NCBI GenBank assembly: GCA_026315105.1
Contig: CM048744.1
Coordinates: 838,002,094 to 838,066,093, forward strand
Source of the DNA: Locusta migratoria
Lineage: Eukaryota; Arthropoda; Insecta; Orthoptera; Acrididae
Direction of reading: 5' to 3'
DNA length: 64,000 bases
Of the stretch, positions 1 through 11,404 are shown in pieces. Under the pieces are notes generated by a model, which ran no database searches, was not told where the DNA came from, and was given only the letters and a program-made list of their open reading frames with translations. A program made the position numbers and the translations under genes. The first letter of the stretch is position 1. Each line of letters opens with the position of its first letter.

Positions 1-831
1 AAATTCACTGTTTTAACAAACACACACTACCTTTCGATGTTTGTTGACAACAGGAACTTTCTGAGAAACCTTGCATGATGTGACGCAACTATTCGTTGAC
101 GGCGTTGTAGGATATTATCGATATTCTGAATAGTCGTCAGTGATTTATAGAGAGCGACTTTCAGTGATCTCTGTACTGCGAATAACGCTGTTCATAAACT
201 CGCCGATAGCGCTGAGCATAAAACTGCAGCCTGTCCGCTCAATCGTAAGTTTTGTACATCATTTTGCATTGTCCTCTATGTTGCAGTTTGACAAAAAAAA
301 TTCTATGCGTTTTCAAATCGTAAAGTGATGTAATAGGCGCGTATGGGTGCGGAATCGAAACGTATTTCCTTCTCGTGTTCAAATACAATTTCGCAGCAAT
401 GAAAAACGAACATCTATGAGTGGCACATTTCAAAAAATCGTCCAGTACTATAGAGATCATTGGTAAACGTATCATCAGAGATCAGAGTTAATCTTGCTCA
501 CAGTGTTTGCCGCTGATAAGTAAATGCCGTCTTTGCATTTTAACAGGATGTTGTTATGATAATGTTTTCAAGTGTGGCAGTTTCGTTGTATCGATCTGTC
601 ACAATTTCTGATAATAATGATGCTAAATCTGTGACATAACATGTCAATACTATCTAGGAGTAGTGTCAGGTACAGATCAATATTCCATTTTACAGTTTGT
701 GGTTCGAGAAACGTTAATGACGATTTAGTATTTATAAAAGTCCTGAATATTTAAAATGTACAGTTCCCAAGACTTCGTGGTCATCAGAATATGGTGTGAG
801 AACTACAAGTCAGGGCAAAAGATGAAAGAAG
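1..831. other. No gene recognised; AT-rich flank
   Basis: No ORF with family resemblance, RNA gene or clear repeat boundary was seen. Short open frames here lack coding character. The stretch lies directly upstream of the signal-peptide exon candidate and could contain its promoter, but I could not point to a convincing TATA or initiator. Confidence 0.4.
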
Positions 832-910
832 ATGTTGGCACTGCTAGTCGAATGTTGCTTCATGATCTTAGCTGCTGTAGCATCTTCTGAGGACATCCAG
901 CCTAATGCAG
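832..910 (+). CDS. Candidate first coding exon: signal peptide followed by a splice donor
   Basis: From the ATG at 832 the frame runs 26 codons plus one base into a donor (GCAG then GTAAAT at 911). The peptide starts MLALLVECCFMILAAVASS and continues EDIQPNA: a hydrophobic core followed by small residues, as in a secretory signal peptide with cleavage near Ala-Ser-Ser. A phase-1 intron directly after a signal peptide is common in secreted and membrane proteins. An out-of-frame ATG at 822 opens a short frame that stops before the donor, which weakens the call. The next compatible exon I can find is 17514-17869, also phase 1. No homology is recognised; it could be a chance frame. Confidence 0.4.
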
Positions 911-1716
911 GTAAATGTGTGTGTAACATAAGCTCTTTCAGATTTGAAATGTAGAATTTCGAATAGATCAGTCAAACTGAATATTTAAGAAATCTCTGCA
1001 AGGAAACTTTTGGTTATAAAGTGAAGTTTATGAGTCTGTGACTGGTGCTCGATGTGTAGACGTTGTCAACAGCGCGATGAATGATTGGAGTCGTGTTGGA
1101 GCAGCCAATAAGAAATAGTTTTAGTCTTTACGGTTTGTAAACCTGTAGTACTTACGAGAATAATTATTCATCTGTCAAAGGTACCTCAAAAGAGGGTAGG
1201 AACAGTAGGTATGATTTATTTATTTCATGGTGGACACAAAATATTATTTCTGTCATTCTCTGTCGATGTGTCAATAGCCATTGTTCGGTAGGCTATATCA
1301 TTCTGTCACAATTGTATCTCAACATAAATCGCAAAAACGGTATAAAAATCACAATTAGTTTGGAATATAAATGAAATATCAGTTACATTGCAAAAACGCT
1401 GCACACAAATGCCAGGTCAAATTTTAAAACCAACGCCATGTTCACTAGATAATGACACATGCATTCTTATTCATGCAGTTACAGTGCAGTTTATGCGGCA
1501 GCGGCTAGCCATCGCACTCGCTAGGTTAGGAACGGCAGAGCAGCCAATCAGGAGTCCAGTTATGCCGGTCTATAAGATAGCATGTTTCATGACGAGTAAA
1601 TTTGGCGTCAATTTCGAAGTTTATTCGAGGATTTCTGTGCGGCGTCTGTTGTGATTGTAATTGATTCTCCATTTATAAGAGTTCTAGATAATTGTATTAT
1701 TAATACACCAGAGAAG

Positions 1717-1899
1717 TCAACCATAGAGCAGGTGTAGCATGCTTTATGTATGATCTGTACGAAACAGTGATCATGTAAAGTAAAAGTTAAGTTAGGTATA
1801 GGTTAAATGAGAAATTTTTTTTTTCTTTTTCAGTATGTCAGGGCACGTAGCGCCCGAATCTCCGGTTCAGAAACACTAACTAGATTTACAGTTGTACGT

Positions 1900-1964
<65 letters not shown>

Positions 1965-2119
1965 TTTGAGTCCGAGCTACCTCGATTGCAAGTATTCTTG
2001 GAAATTACCGCAATTATTATTACTGAGCGGACAAGGGTACATACAAGAACCTGTCAACCATAGAGCAGGTATAGCATGTTTTATTTATTTTATCATACGT
2101 TCGAAACTGTGATCAAGTG
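1717..2119 (+). repeat. Pair of about 65-bp direct repeats flanking a microsatellite
   Basis: Copies at 1717-1778 and 2054-2119 share tcaaccatagagcaggt and a following block ending near gtgatca(t/a)gt. The two copies lie 337 bp apart. No known family was recognised. Confidence 0.55.
1903..1962. repeat. (AT)n microsatellite
   Basis: About 30 uninterrupted AT dinucleotides. Confidence 0.98.
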
Positions 2120-2984
2120 ACATCCATACTGATAGCAACTGTAACTTTTGCATACACTGCTTCGATTTGTTTACATAGTACAATTGTAACGCTCTTCCAT
2201 ATGACATGGTCGCCTTCGGATAACTGAATGGATGGTTTGAGGAACCCGCTAGTCGGTTTCCTCTATCCACTCAAATGCATAGGACTTCATTTCTTCTTGC
2301 AGGGACGAAATTATCTTGGGGAAAAAACACTTCCAACTGAGACTACAATTAATTCACGACTTTTTTCATCTTAAGACGTATATAATAACATTAATTCTTT
2401 CTTACAATGTTGAATGCGTAAATACATAATGAGTAATTAAAGTTCGGAATTGGTTTCCATCTGACTTTAACGGGATGTCCCTTAATACTGATAAAACAAA
2501 AAAACAGCGTAAAAGAGATTACATCACTTCTCTTGCAATGTCTGTGCAGCGTCTTAATTTTTCTTATTGTTATTCACTGTGCGTCACTTCCGTTTACAAA
2601 AAACTTGGATTCTTCTTTTAACATTTTCTTGCACCCTGCAAACAATATTATGGGCGTACAGTTTTCTGCCGGGAATCTATAACTTATGTAACGACCATTC
2701 CATCGTTACATTACAATGCATAGTTATTTTTATTTGGGCTCGAAACAGAGATATGCTCCTTTCGAGCATGTTTGTTTGGATACAAAGATCCTTTAGTGCA
2801 AGCCACAGACCTGCTCAGCAGTGAAATATGGTGCCTGCAACATACCATGTCTTATTAGATGAAACTCAAAGGACTAATAACCCTCTTCATTGCAAAGTCA
2901 AAGAATAATAATTGTAATGAAATCTCATGGGTCGAATTAGTTTAATTATTCCATGACACATTTATAAGTGTATTTGGAAACTGT

Positions 2985-4931
2985 TTCCCGAAGAAAATAG
3001 TTAAATATACAAGTAACAAACGAATGTAAAAATCCATGGCTTATCGAAAAAATAAAAAAAAATAAAAACTTGTAACAGAAAAAGGGAATCGCGTCTAACA
3101 GAAGACACAGAAATGACCCAGAAATATTACAAAAACTACTGTGCAACACTACAAATAGACGAAAACTATGTGTATCATGTTTGAGTTTAGCACCTCTGAT
3201 AATAAAATTAAAACAATTTGGAATATTCTTGAATGGGTAACAGGGCAATTAAAAACACAGGAAGCCTATATTACTAACAAACTGACTGAAAAATTTACTA
3301 ACAAAAAGTCAGAAGTTGAGAGTATTGTTAATGATCATTATTAATGTTGTGGAAACAATAGTATCTATGCAATTTGATACAATTGAAATTCTGCCCAACT
3401 CCTCCTTTGAAATTAGAAACATAATCAACTCACAAAAATCTAAAAGCTCGCATAGAATTGATGGTATTTCCAGCAGAGTACCAAAAGCTTGTTCCCAACA
3501 GATAAGTAGTATTCTCAGCCACATATGTAATAGGTCTCTGAAGTAGGGTATTTTCTTCGATTCACTGAAATATGCTACTAAGAAGCTGTTACATAAAAAG
3601 GGATAGGTCTAATGTCAACAACTATCGCCCAATCTCACTGCTGACCATGTATCCAAAGTTTTTGTGATAGTACCATAATGTAGTCAAACAGTAGCTTTAC
3701 ATATTTCTGAAAATAAAGTATACACAAAATATCAGTTTCGTCTTTAGAAAAACTTTTCAATATAAAACGCTACATACCCTTTAACTGACCAAATATGAAA
3801 TGTTTTGAAAATTGGACATCACCCATAGGAATTTTTTTGGATCTCTCAAAGGCTTTTAATTGTGTAAATCATTGTAATCTTTTAAATAAGCTCAACTATT
3901 ACAGTACGAGAGGGACCAGGCACAAATGATTTAATTGTTACTTAGCTGGAAGAATGCAGAAAATTGTAATAATTGGTTCACATAATGCTAAAAATACCAG
4001 CTATTTCCTCAAACTTGGGGGAGTGGGGGGCGCTATCAAGAATTGAGCCCCACAGGGGTCCGTTTTAGGTCCTTTGCTGTTCTTAATGCATATTAATAAC
4101 ATGCTGTTCTATATTCATGAAGATGCAAAGCTTGTGCTTTCTGTTGATGATACAAGACAAGAATTAGCTGATGAAATTGTAAATAATCTCTTTCAATAAT
4201 TATTAAGTGGTTTTCTACAAATAGACTCTTCAGTAATTAAAACTTCCGGGCTGAGAGGCCGTGGTCGAACAGTAGAAATTTCTTCCCCTGACGTTTCGTT
4301 GCCGGATGCGGGCAACATCTTCTGAGGTGAGTCGACGACTCAGTGATTACATTGACAGACAGCTGAAATGTTTGAGTTAAGCTATATATATTATCACAGT
4401 ATTTGCAATTTTTGGTGATAGACGTCTCGGTAAATTAGGTCACTGTGCCTAGTTTCATTCATTTCTTTCATATGGCATTTTATTTTGGGGTAATTCATCA
4501 GTGAATAAAATAGTATCCCTTGCATAAAAGCATGTAATCATAATTATCACTAGAGCTTACTCAAGATCATCCCTCAGACATTGGAGCTTCACAGTAGCCT
4601 CACAATATATTTATATTCACTTATGAGATTTGTTATTAATAATCTAACCCATTTCAGAACTTATTGCTGTGTGCACAATTACAACACTTGGAGAAAGGGT
4701 AATCGTCACTATTAAGGGTTAACTCTAACTTTGGTCCAGAAATGGATGAAGTATGTCACCACAAAAGTCTTTGATCACTTGCCAAATAGCATGAATAGCC
4801 TGTCAGATAACCTACTATCATTTAAAAATAAATTAAAAGACTTTTCTATGGCAACTCCTTCTACTTAGTAGATGAATTTTTAGCTATAAATTAGTAATTT
4901 TACAGAAAAGGAAAGAAAACAACAAAAGAAA
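2985..4931 (+). mobile_element. Degenerate non-LTR retrotransposon (LINE, CR1/Jockey-like), 5' portion, interrupted by Copia
   Basis: Broken frames give reverse-transcriptase blocks in order: a region around 3450 reading like a primed template block (RIDGISSRVPKAC), NNYRPISLL near 3620, FLDLSKAF near 3840, and QGSVLGPLLFLMHIN near 4050, each separated by stops or frameshifts. This is the order expected for a LINE reverse transcriptase. A shorter foreign repeat (about 4250-4370, with a hammerhead-core-like motif) interrupts it. The element resumes beyond the Copia insertion at 9706 and ends near 9806 with the tail gatctatggaac and TCTAATCT repeats. It is non-functional. Confidence 0.7.
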
Positions 4932-5213
4932 TGTTGAAAGGCTAAATATAATACCACTGATTCTCACAAAAGGATAATGACAAGTTTTATTAACAAGAAA
5001 AACTGCTACAGTTATCTTTAACTCAAGAGGCACACAACCATTAGGCAGGAGACAAAGAGCAGTAAATCTACAAAAAGTCTGTATATGCATTTACTCTTTG
5101 CAAAGAACTATTATGCCAAAGCATAGACAACTGCAAAGTGGACAAAACATAAGACAGTAGCACAGTACTTTAAAATAATAATAATAAACATTTTTTAATT
5201 GATTATCACAACA
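4932..5213 (-). repeat. Copia 3' LTR
   Basis: A 282-bp LTR with TG...CA ends. It lies downstream of the ORF, which is on the minus strand, so it is the 3' LTR. It appears identical to 9419-9700. Confidence 0.95.
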
Positions 5214-5223
5214 CTCCCACTTC
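5214..5223 (-). other. Copia polypurine tract
   Basis: On the minus strand GAAGTGGGAG abuts the 3' LTR; this is the expected plus-strand DNA primer. Confidence 0.75.
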
Positions 5224-5236
5224 AATTAACAAATGT

Positions 5237-8200
5237 TTAACACTTCTGTAGTCTTCTGTCAGCAAGAACTTTAGCATCACCAACATAAAGTAGCTGTCTT
5301 ATTTTTTCAAAATTGCTTCTAGTGAGTGGTTTGGTAAGAATATCTGCTTGCTGATCTGTAGAGCTTACATGTTCAAGGTTGAAGATTCCCAACTTAAATT
5401 TTTCTCGTATGAAATGATACTTCACGTCTATGTGTTTTGTTCGTTTGTGATACTCAGGGTTCTTGATCAACCGGATGGCACTTTGACTGTCCATATACAA
5501 GGTGGTAGTAATTTCTTTCTGATTAATAATATTTTGTAAAATTGACTGTATCCATACAATTTCTTTTACAGCCTGACAAGAAGCTAAATATTCTGCTTCA
5601 GTTGTTGATAATGCCACCACTTTTTGCCTCTGAGAGCTCCAAGCTATAGTAGCTTCACCAAACTTAACAACAAAACCTGTGGTCGATCTTCGAGTAAGAA
5701 TATCTCCTGCATAATCTGAATCACAAAATACAGACAAACGAATATCCTCATTCCTTGGATAATACAAGCCATAAGAAATAGTTCCCTTTAGGTACTTTAA
5801 GATTCTCTTCACAGCATTCCAGTGCATCTTTTCTGGTTTTTCAAGATGCTGACTAGCATTATGTACTGAGAAAGTGATGTCAGGTCTGGTTGCCACAGAC
5901 AAATATAGTAAACTTCCAACAGCCTGACGGTATGGAGCATTGATAATTTTTGAGTCATTCCCCATCTCAGAGTACATTTGTCCACGATCAGCAGGAATAG
6001 CTACAGCATTGGTATTTTCCATGTTGTACCGTTCCAGTACAGCTCTTGCATATGCCTCTTGGTTTAAGAAGATGGAGCCATCCTTGAACTGCTCTATCTG
6101 CAAACCGAGATAATGATTAACACTGCTGGTTGTTATCTCAAATTCTTGTTCCAAATCACTCATTAGTAAATTAATTACTTCCATAGATTCTGATATGATT
6201 AGTCCGTCATCAACGTGAATGGCTAGAATGGTCAAGAATTCACCCTTATTATTGACAAAAACACAGGGGTCTGCACTTGTTTCTGTCAGTCCAAATTTGT
6301 TCAACACACTGGTGAATCGTTTATTCCATAGTCTAGAAGCTTGTTTAAGCCCATAGATACTTTTCTTCAGCTTGCATACCTTTTTGGTACCATCCTCAAA
6401 CCCTTCTGGCTGTTTCATATATATTTCAGTATCTATTTCACTGTATAAAAATGCAGTTTTCACATCAAACTGCCTCATATGCATTGCTTTGGATGCTGCA
6501 ATGGACAAGATTATTCTTATGGAATCAAATCTAACCACTGGACTAAAGGTTTCAGTATAGTTCATGCCTAATTTCTGTCGAAATCCTCTAGCAACAAGTC
6601 GAGCTTTAAATCTATCCACAGTTCCATCAGTTCTCCTCTTCACTTTGAACACCCACCTATTGTCAAGTATTTCTTGGTTTTCTGGGGGCTCAGTCAAGAT
6701 CCAAGTTTCATTAAGATTAAGAGAATACATTTCTTCTTGCATAGCCTGTTTCCAATTTTCTGCATTGTCACATTCCATTGCATCTTGATATGAGATGGGT
6801 TCATAGCACTTCGTTATGCAGGTAGAATTTACAGTAGTATAGTTGGCGTATCTGACAGGCTTTTTGATTTTTGACCTGTCTCGTAGGCTGCTTCTAATTT
6901 TATTCTCAGATTTGATGACCTCTTGATTGTCATTTTGCATAGAAGATCTACAGTTGGCTTCAGTATTTGATTCTTCTTCAAATATTCTAATTTCTTCTCC
7001 TGTTTGATTCAGGGTTTCCTCTTGAGTAGTCTGCTTATCATCAGTTGTCTCAGATATTAGGAAAGGTACACATTCAGTATTGAAAGTTTTCTCTGATTGA
7101 CAGTCCTTATATAATTTGCCCATGAAAACAATGTCACGATATATTTTAACTTGATCTTTATGAGAAAACCAAACACGATACCCCTTTACTTCTGTATCGT
7201 AGCCAACTAGAAAACCTTTTTCACCTTTGGAATCCCATTTCTGCCGTCTATCCTTTGGAATGTGTGTATAAACCATCTCTCCAAATATCCTGAGTTTGGT
7301 CACATCATAATCCAATCCATTCCACATTTTGTGAGGTGATTTGCCATTGACACTGCTTGTACCTGTTCTATTCAAAATATAAGTTGCTGTATTAATGGCT
7401 TCAGCCCACAGTCGTATTGGCAGCCCACTTGCATGAATCATTGTTCTTGCAGTCTCCACCAAAGTTCTGTTCTCACGTTCGGCTGCACCATTCTGTTGAG
7501 GACAATAAGTTACTGATTTTTGATGTGTTATCCCATAATTCTGCATTATTTTTCGCACTTCATGGTTAATGAATTCTAGTCCATTATCAGTTCTGATCAC
7601 TTTAATGCCATTTTCAATTTGTTTTTCAGTAGTTTTTATGAAAGATTCCAAGTGTTCCGCAACTTCAGATTTATGTCTTAGAAAATACACAGTTCTCCAA
7701 TGTGAATAATCATCTTTTAACAAAAGAAAGTACCTTGAACCACCAATAGAATCAACTTGCATAGGGCCACACAAATCACAGTGAATCAGTTCACCTGCCC
7801 TTTTTGACTTTGAATCACTTTTGTGGAAAGGTAATTTATGAATTTTCCCAACGACACAATCTTCACACAAACTTTTATCTTCTTCCTTAAATTGAATCTG
7901 CCTATCTTTCAGAAACTTTTTCACATGGGGATAATTTTGATGAGCAAGTCTTTTGTGCCAAATTTTAAGATCTTCCTTGGTAGCCACATTTGCTTGAACA
8001 CTGTCATTTTCACTAAGTGAAATCTTAAATTTCATCCTATACAACCTTTCTTCACGAACTCCCACTGCAACAACATTCTCTCCCTTGAAAAGTCTGCATG
8101 TTGCCTTGTCAGATTTAAATTGTATGCCCTTGTCTAATGCTGCTCCAAGTGAAAATAAATTAAACCGAATATCTGGCATATATAAAACATTTGACAAATA

Positions 8201-9289
8201 CTTTTCATTCCACCTTTTACCATCAAAGGCTAGAATGTTTATGTCGCCTTTCCCATGTGAAGTAATATAACTACCATCACCAATACAGATTTGGACTTCA
8301 CTCTTAAATGGACTGTAATTTACAAACCATTCAATTTCATTACACATGTGATCAGTAGCACCAGAATCTAAAAACCATGCATTTTTATTTACATGATTGG
8401 CTGCTAAAATTTTGCTTATCAAAGCATCCCCTCTTAGTTCACACTGATTCTGACCTTGATGCTTTGATACAGTACTTCTGCATTCTTTTGCACAATGACC
8501 GGGTTTATTACACTTGAAACAAATGGTTTTGCAATCTTTAGCCCAATGACCAGGTTTATTACATTTGAAGCACTTACCTTGTTTTCTTGAATTTTTATTT
8601 GTAGGACAGGGATTATTCTTAAAATGATTACTTCTTCCTTGTGTACCTGCTGCAAATGCTTCCCCCTTCACATCTTCCTGAAGATTAAGGCGTTTTTCCT
8701 CCATCAATAATCTTGATGTCAAATTTGCTAATGTCTGTTGATCCGGATGTGTTGATTCCCATGCACTCAGAAAATGGTTATAACTTTTTGGTAGTGTCAT
8801 TAACAGTTTTGTGATCACCATAGAATCTGAAATATTTTCACCTTGATTCCTTAACCGATGTACCAGGTCTTCTAATTGTGAAATATATGTAGCCATATCA
8901 TTTGAAATATCCTTTTTTAGGTTATACCATTGCTGCTGGAGTAAATGTATGCTTACACTGTTTTTCTGTTCATAAACTGAAAGTAATTTGATCCACATAG
9001 CAGCTGAAGATTCACAGTTAATGATATGTAGCAATGGCTTGTCTTCAATTGATGTTCCAATAACTTTCTGAGCTGCATTGTCCAACTTATTCCATCTTAC
9101 AAGATCTTTTTCATACTTCAGCCTTGCTTCAGTATTCATGTTGTCATTACACTCTGGTTTAATTACTTCACCTGTGACAATGTCCCAAGCTCCCATAGCA
9201 CTTAAAGTAACACGAACTTGAAATTTCCAGGCAGACCAATTTTCAATGCCTTTGAGTTTTGTAATTCTAGAAATTTCGTTTTCCATCAT
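5237..9289 (-). CDS. Copia Gag-Pol polyprotein
   Basis: A 1350-residue single-frame polyprotein. In order: an N-terminal Gag (ITKLKGIENWSAWKF), two CCHC zinc knuckles (CFKCNKPGHWAKDC and CFKCNKPGHCAKEC, about residues 240-270), aspartic protease (WFLDSGATDHMC), GAG-pre-integrase (IWHKRLAHQNYPHVKKF), integrase core with IRTDNGLEF and PQQNGAAERENRT, reverse transcriptase starting near RWVFKVKR with the catalytic box IHVDDG, and RNase H with FCDSDYAGD and STTEAEYLA, ending ILTKPLTRS. Protease-integrase-RT-RNaseH order identifies Copia. The usual YVDD box reads HVDD here; both aspartates are kept. There is no stop or frameshift, so the protein is likely functional. It acts in cytoplasmic virus-like particles to copy and integrate the element. 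Confidence 0.97.
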   Translation of the reverse strand: MMENEISRITKLKGIENWSAWKFQVRVTLSAMGAWDIVTGEVIKPECNDNMNTEARLKYEKDLVRWNKLDNAAQKVIGTSIEDKPLLHIINCESSAAMWIKLLSVYEQKNSVSIHLLQQQWYNLKKDISNDMATYISQLEDLVHRLRNQGENISDSMVITKLLMTLPKSYNHFLSAWESTHPDQQTLANLTSRLLMEEKRLNLQEDVKGEAFAAGTQGRSNHFKNNPCPTNKNSRKQGKCFKCNKPGHWAKDCKTICFKCNKPGHCAKECRSTVSKHQGQNQCELRGDALISKILAANHVNKNAWFLDSGATDHMCNEIEWFVNYSPFKSEVQICIGDGSYITSHGKGDINILAFDGKRWNEKYLSNVLYMPDIRFNLFSLGAALDKGIQFKSDKATCRLFKGENVVAVGVREERLYRMKFKISLSENDSVQANVATKEDLKIWHKRLAHQNYPHVKKFLKDRQIQFKEEDKSLCEDCVVGKIHKLPFHKSDSKSKRAGELIHCDLCGPMQVDSIGGSRYFLLLKDDYSHWRTVYFLRHKSEVAEHLESFIKTTEKQIENGIKVIRTDNGLEFINHEVRKIMQNYGITHQKSVTYCPQQNGAAERENRTLVETARTMIHASGLPIRLWAEAINTATYILNRTGTSSVNGKSPHKMWNGLDYDVTKLRIFGEMVYTHIPKDRRQKWDSKGEKGFLVGYDTEVKGYRVWFSHKDQVKIYRDIVFMGKLYKDCQSEKTFNTECVPFLISETTDDKQTTQEETLNQTGEEIRIFEEESNTEANCRSSMQNDNQEVIKSENKIRSSLRDRSKIKKPVRYANYTTVNSTCITKCYEPISYQDAMECDNAENWKQAMQEEMYSLNLNETWILTEPPENQEILDNRWVFKVKRRTDGTVDRFKARLVARGFRQKLGMNYTETFSPVVRFDSIRIILSIAASKAMHMRQFDVKTAFLYSEIDTEIYMKQPEGFEDGTKKVCKLKKSIYGLKQASRLWNKRFTSVLNKFGLTETSADPCVFVNNKGEFLTILAIHVDDGLIISESMEVINLLMSDLEQEFEITTSSVNHYLGLQIEQFKDGSIFLNQEAYARAVLERYNMENTNAVAIPADRGQMYSEMGNDSKIINAPYRQAVGSLLYLSVATRPDITFSVHNASQHLEKPEKMHWNAVKRILKYLKGTISYGLYYPRNEDIRLSVFCDSDYAGDILTRRSTTGFVVKFGEATIAWSSQRQKVVALSTTEAEYLASCQAVKEIVWIQSILQNIINQKEITTTLYMDSQSAIRLIKNPEYHKRTKHIDVKYHFIREKFKLGIFNLEHVSSTDQQADILTKPLTRSNFEKIRQLLYVGDAKVLADRRLQKC

Positions 9290-9404
9290 TTTAACACAGC
9301 AGAAATAACCTTAAAACTTTTGCTCACACAAGTTTAATACTACAATAATGCACCCACTATTCAGTTTTACTTTTGTCAGTTCAAAACTTGTCACTCAGTG
9401 ATTA

Positions 9405-9418
9405 CTGGGCCCATAACC
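9405..9418 (-). other. Copia primer-binding site for an internal initiator-tRNA-Met fragment
   Basis: Immediately inside the 5' LTR the minus strand reads GGTTATGGGCCCAG. This is the complement of the anticodon arm of eukaryotic initiator tRNA-Met (CTGGGCCCATAACC), not of a tRNA 3' end. Drosophila copia is known to prime from a half-tRNA-iMet in this way; use by this element is inferred. Confidence 0.85.
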
Positions 9419-9700
9419 TGTTGAAAGGCTAAATATAATACCACTGATTCTCACAAAAGGATAATGACAAGTTTTATTAACAAGAAAAACTGCTACAGTT
9501 ATCTTTAACTCAAGAGGCACACAACCATTAGGCAGGAGACAAAGAGCAGTAAATCTACAAAAAGTCTGTATATGCATTTACTCTTTGCAAAGAACTATTA
9601 TGCCAAAGCATAGACAACTGCAAAGTGGACAAAACATAAGACAGTAGCACAGTACTTTAAAATAATAATAATAAACATTTTTTAATTGATTATCACAACA
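9419..9700 (-). repeat. Copia 5' LTR
   Basis: A 282-bp LTR upstream of the minus-strand ORF. It should contain the element promoter and is flanked by target copy AGAAA at 9701-9705. Confidence 0.95.
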
Positions 9701-9705
9701 AGAAA

Positions 9706-9806
9706 TCATGTCTTTAGATATCTTGAAATGATACATTTTATTAAATTGACATTTTGTGTTCATGATCTATGGAACATGTTCAAATCTACTCTACTCTAAT
9801 CTAATC
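9706..9806 (+). mobile_element. 3' tail of the LINE split by Copia
   Basis: Sequence resumes after the AGAAA target duplication and carries catgatctatggaac followed by tctactctactctaatctaatctg, a LINE-type simple-repeat tail. With the part before 4931 it makes one element cut by the Copia insertion. Confidence 0.6.
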
Positions 9807-11400
9807 TGTATTATAGAAAACAACCTTAAACAATTAATGGACATTGATTTAAATCATAAAATTGTCTTAAGCAATTAATCATGTACTCCTGTGAGCAATT
9901 TTAATAAGTTTTTATGTAAGCTTAAGACTTTATGGCTCACTAGCCCAAATAATTAAAAGAAATTTAAAATAACTATTTTAAATGTAACAGTAATCAAATT
10001 CAGCAACTAGTCTAGCAATATTTAGGCTACAGGAAGGAAATATCAAAAGTTAGTCCTAGCTCACTGGGAGAATACAAGCACTATCTCACTTATCACAAAC
10101 AAATATGACAACACAATTATGCAAATATTGGCACACTGACGAGTTTTAAGTAATTACCTGTGATCAGTTGTCATATTAGATCCTGCCTTTGTTAACAGTG
10201 ATATCTGACAGGAAACTCTTACCGCATATTATGCTAGTACCGATTCTACTCCAGGAAAAATAATTGTTATCATTTCAGGTCAAGTAAAGGATTCTTACTT
10301 AGGTCATAATAACTCTAGAACAAGTGCATACAACTTAAAATTTCCTGTTCCATCACTCACAGAAAGCAGCAGAAATAAGGAAAAGGCGCTATATTTCCGA
10401 ATTTGCACTTTCACTGCAAAGAGTTAACGTACTCCTTGAGGATGAATAATGAAGAATTTGAATAACTACTTAGAACACCGCTGTACACACATCCAAAGCA
10501 GATTTCAGTCAACAGTTTATCGATCAAGTTTATATGACAGACAGAGCAAGCAGATATGTTCACAGAAGTAGAGCAGAATACCACCATGCAGTGGCTATAC
10601 TGAAAACAAGGTTGTTAACAGTTAACTTAGACAATAGTCAGGCTCAAGCATATCATCAACTTCCCCCAAGGCAGCACCATTTGGTCATATCCATGCATCA
10701 GACATGTGACTGTCATCGATGAAAACTCACCAAAATCTAAGTACTCACCATAGCATAGTTCTAATGGATGTGAACACAGTATATGGCTCTGCTCTCATCA
10801 CTAGCTTTAGAAACCTTCATGGTCATTCCAATACAAACAACCACTATGGACCATCAAATATTAACCCAGTCATGGTCCACACACCCTTTTGCTCAAGACT
10901 GGCACAGTGTACTTCTTGCAAATCTTTGAATGACAGAGTAGGGTTGACATACACGTATCAGTTTCATTGCCTAAACTATTCAACTAGTTCTGCAGTGTAC
11001 TACAATATCTTTAACATATGCTGCCTTTGCTAATGAACTCTGTAGCCACTGAATTGTAGTGCTCAAACATTACAGAACTGAAAGGAATTAGAGTCAACTT
11101 CATTCCATTGTTGTCAAAAAGAGATGACTTTAAACCAGTTCTGTGGCTCAGCTGTGGTGGACGCTCCACTGAACATTGAGGGTTCACTTTGTATCTGAGT
11201 ACTCTGTTTCTAATATCAATGTAAAAGTCAATGTTAAATATGATTATGAAATATATAATGGAGTTTTTCACTGGGTTGTAGGTCATTGTGGTTTCTGATG
11301 GTGGTATACCATAAACACTACATTAGCAGGTGCAAGCCTTTTTTTCACATCTGAAGAAGACTTAAAACTTGAAAGTTCTCTGTATAGCACATTAATCGAA
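9807..11400. other. No gene or identifiable element
   Basis: AT-rich sequence with only short chance ORFs (for example 10534-10722, 10719-11033 and 11011-11286 on the minus strand) lacking recognisable motifs or codon structure. Confidence 0.4.
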
Positions 11401-11404
11401 TTCA

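Larger units (their letters stand above)
911..2940. other. Non-coding stretch with a direct repeat and an AT microsatellite
   Basis: No gene is recognised. A segment beginning tcaaccatagagcaggt at 1717-1778 recurs, diverged, at 2054-2119, flanking the AT microsatellite. This may be an old duplicated element or paired ends of a decayed repeat. The predicted ORF over the AT run is repeat-driven and not a gene. Confidence 0.4.
4932..9700 (-). mobile_element. Complete young Ty1/Copia LTR retrotransposon
   Basis: Two 282-bp direct repeats (4932-5213 and 9419-9700) start TGTTG and end CAACA and look identical by eye. The flanks carry a 5-bp target duplication AGAAA (4927-4931 and 9701-9705). The single internal ORF on the minus strand is uninterrupted over 1350 codons, and both a primer-binding site and a purine tract are in place. 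All parts needed for autonomous retrotransposition are visible, so insertion is recent. The host sequence is an old LINE. Confidence 0.96.

Noticed and set aside
1807..2112. ORF containing a Tyr-Ile repeat
   Set aside because: Driven by the AT microsatellite.
3309..3546. Overlapping ORFs on both strands
   Set aside because: The plus frame is a piece of the decayed LINE; the minus frame is its shadow.
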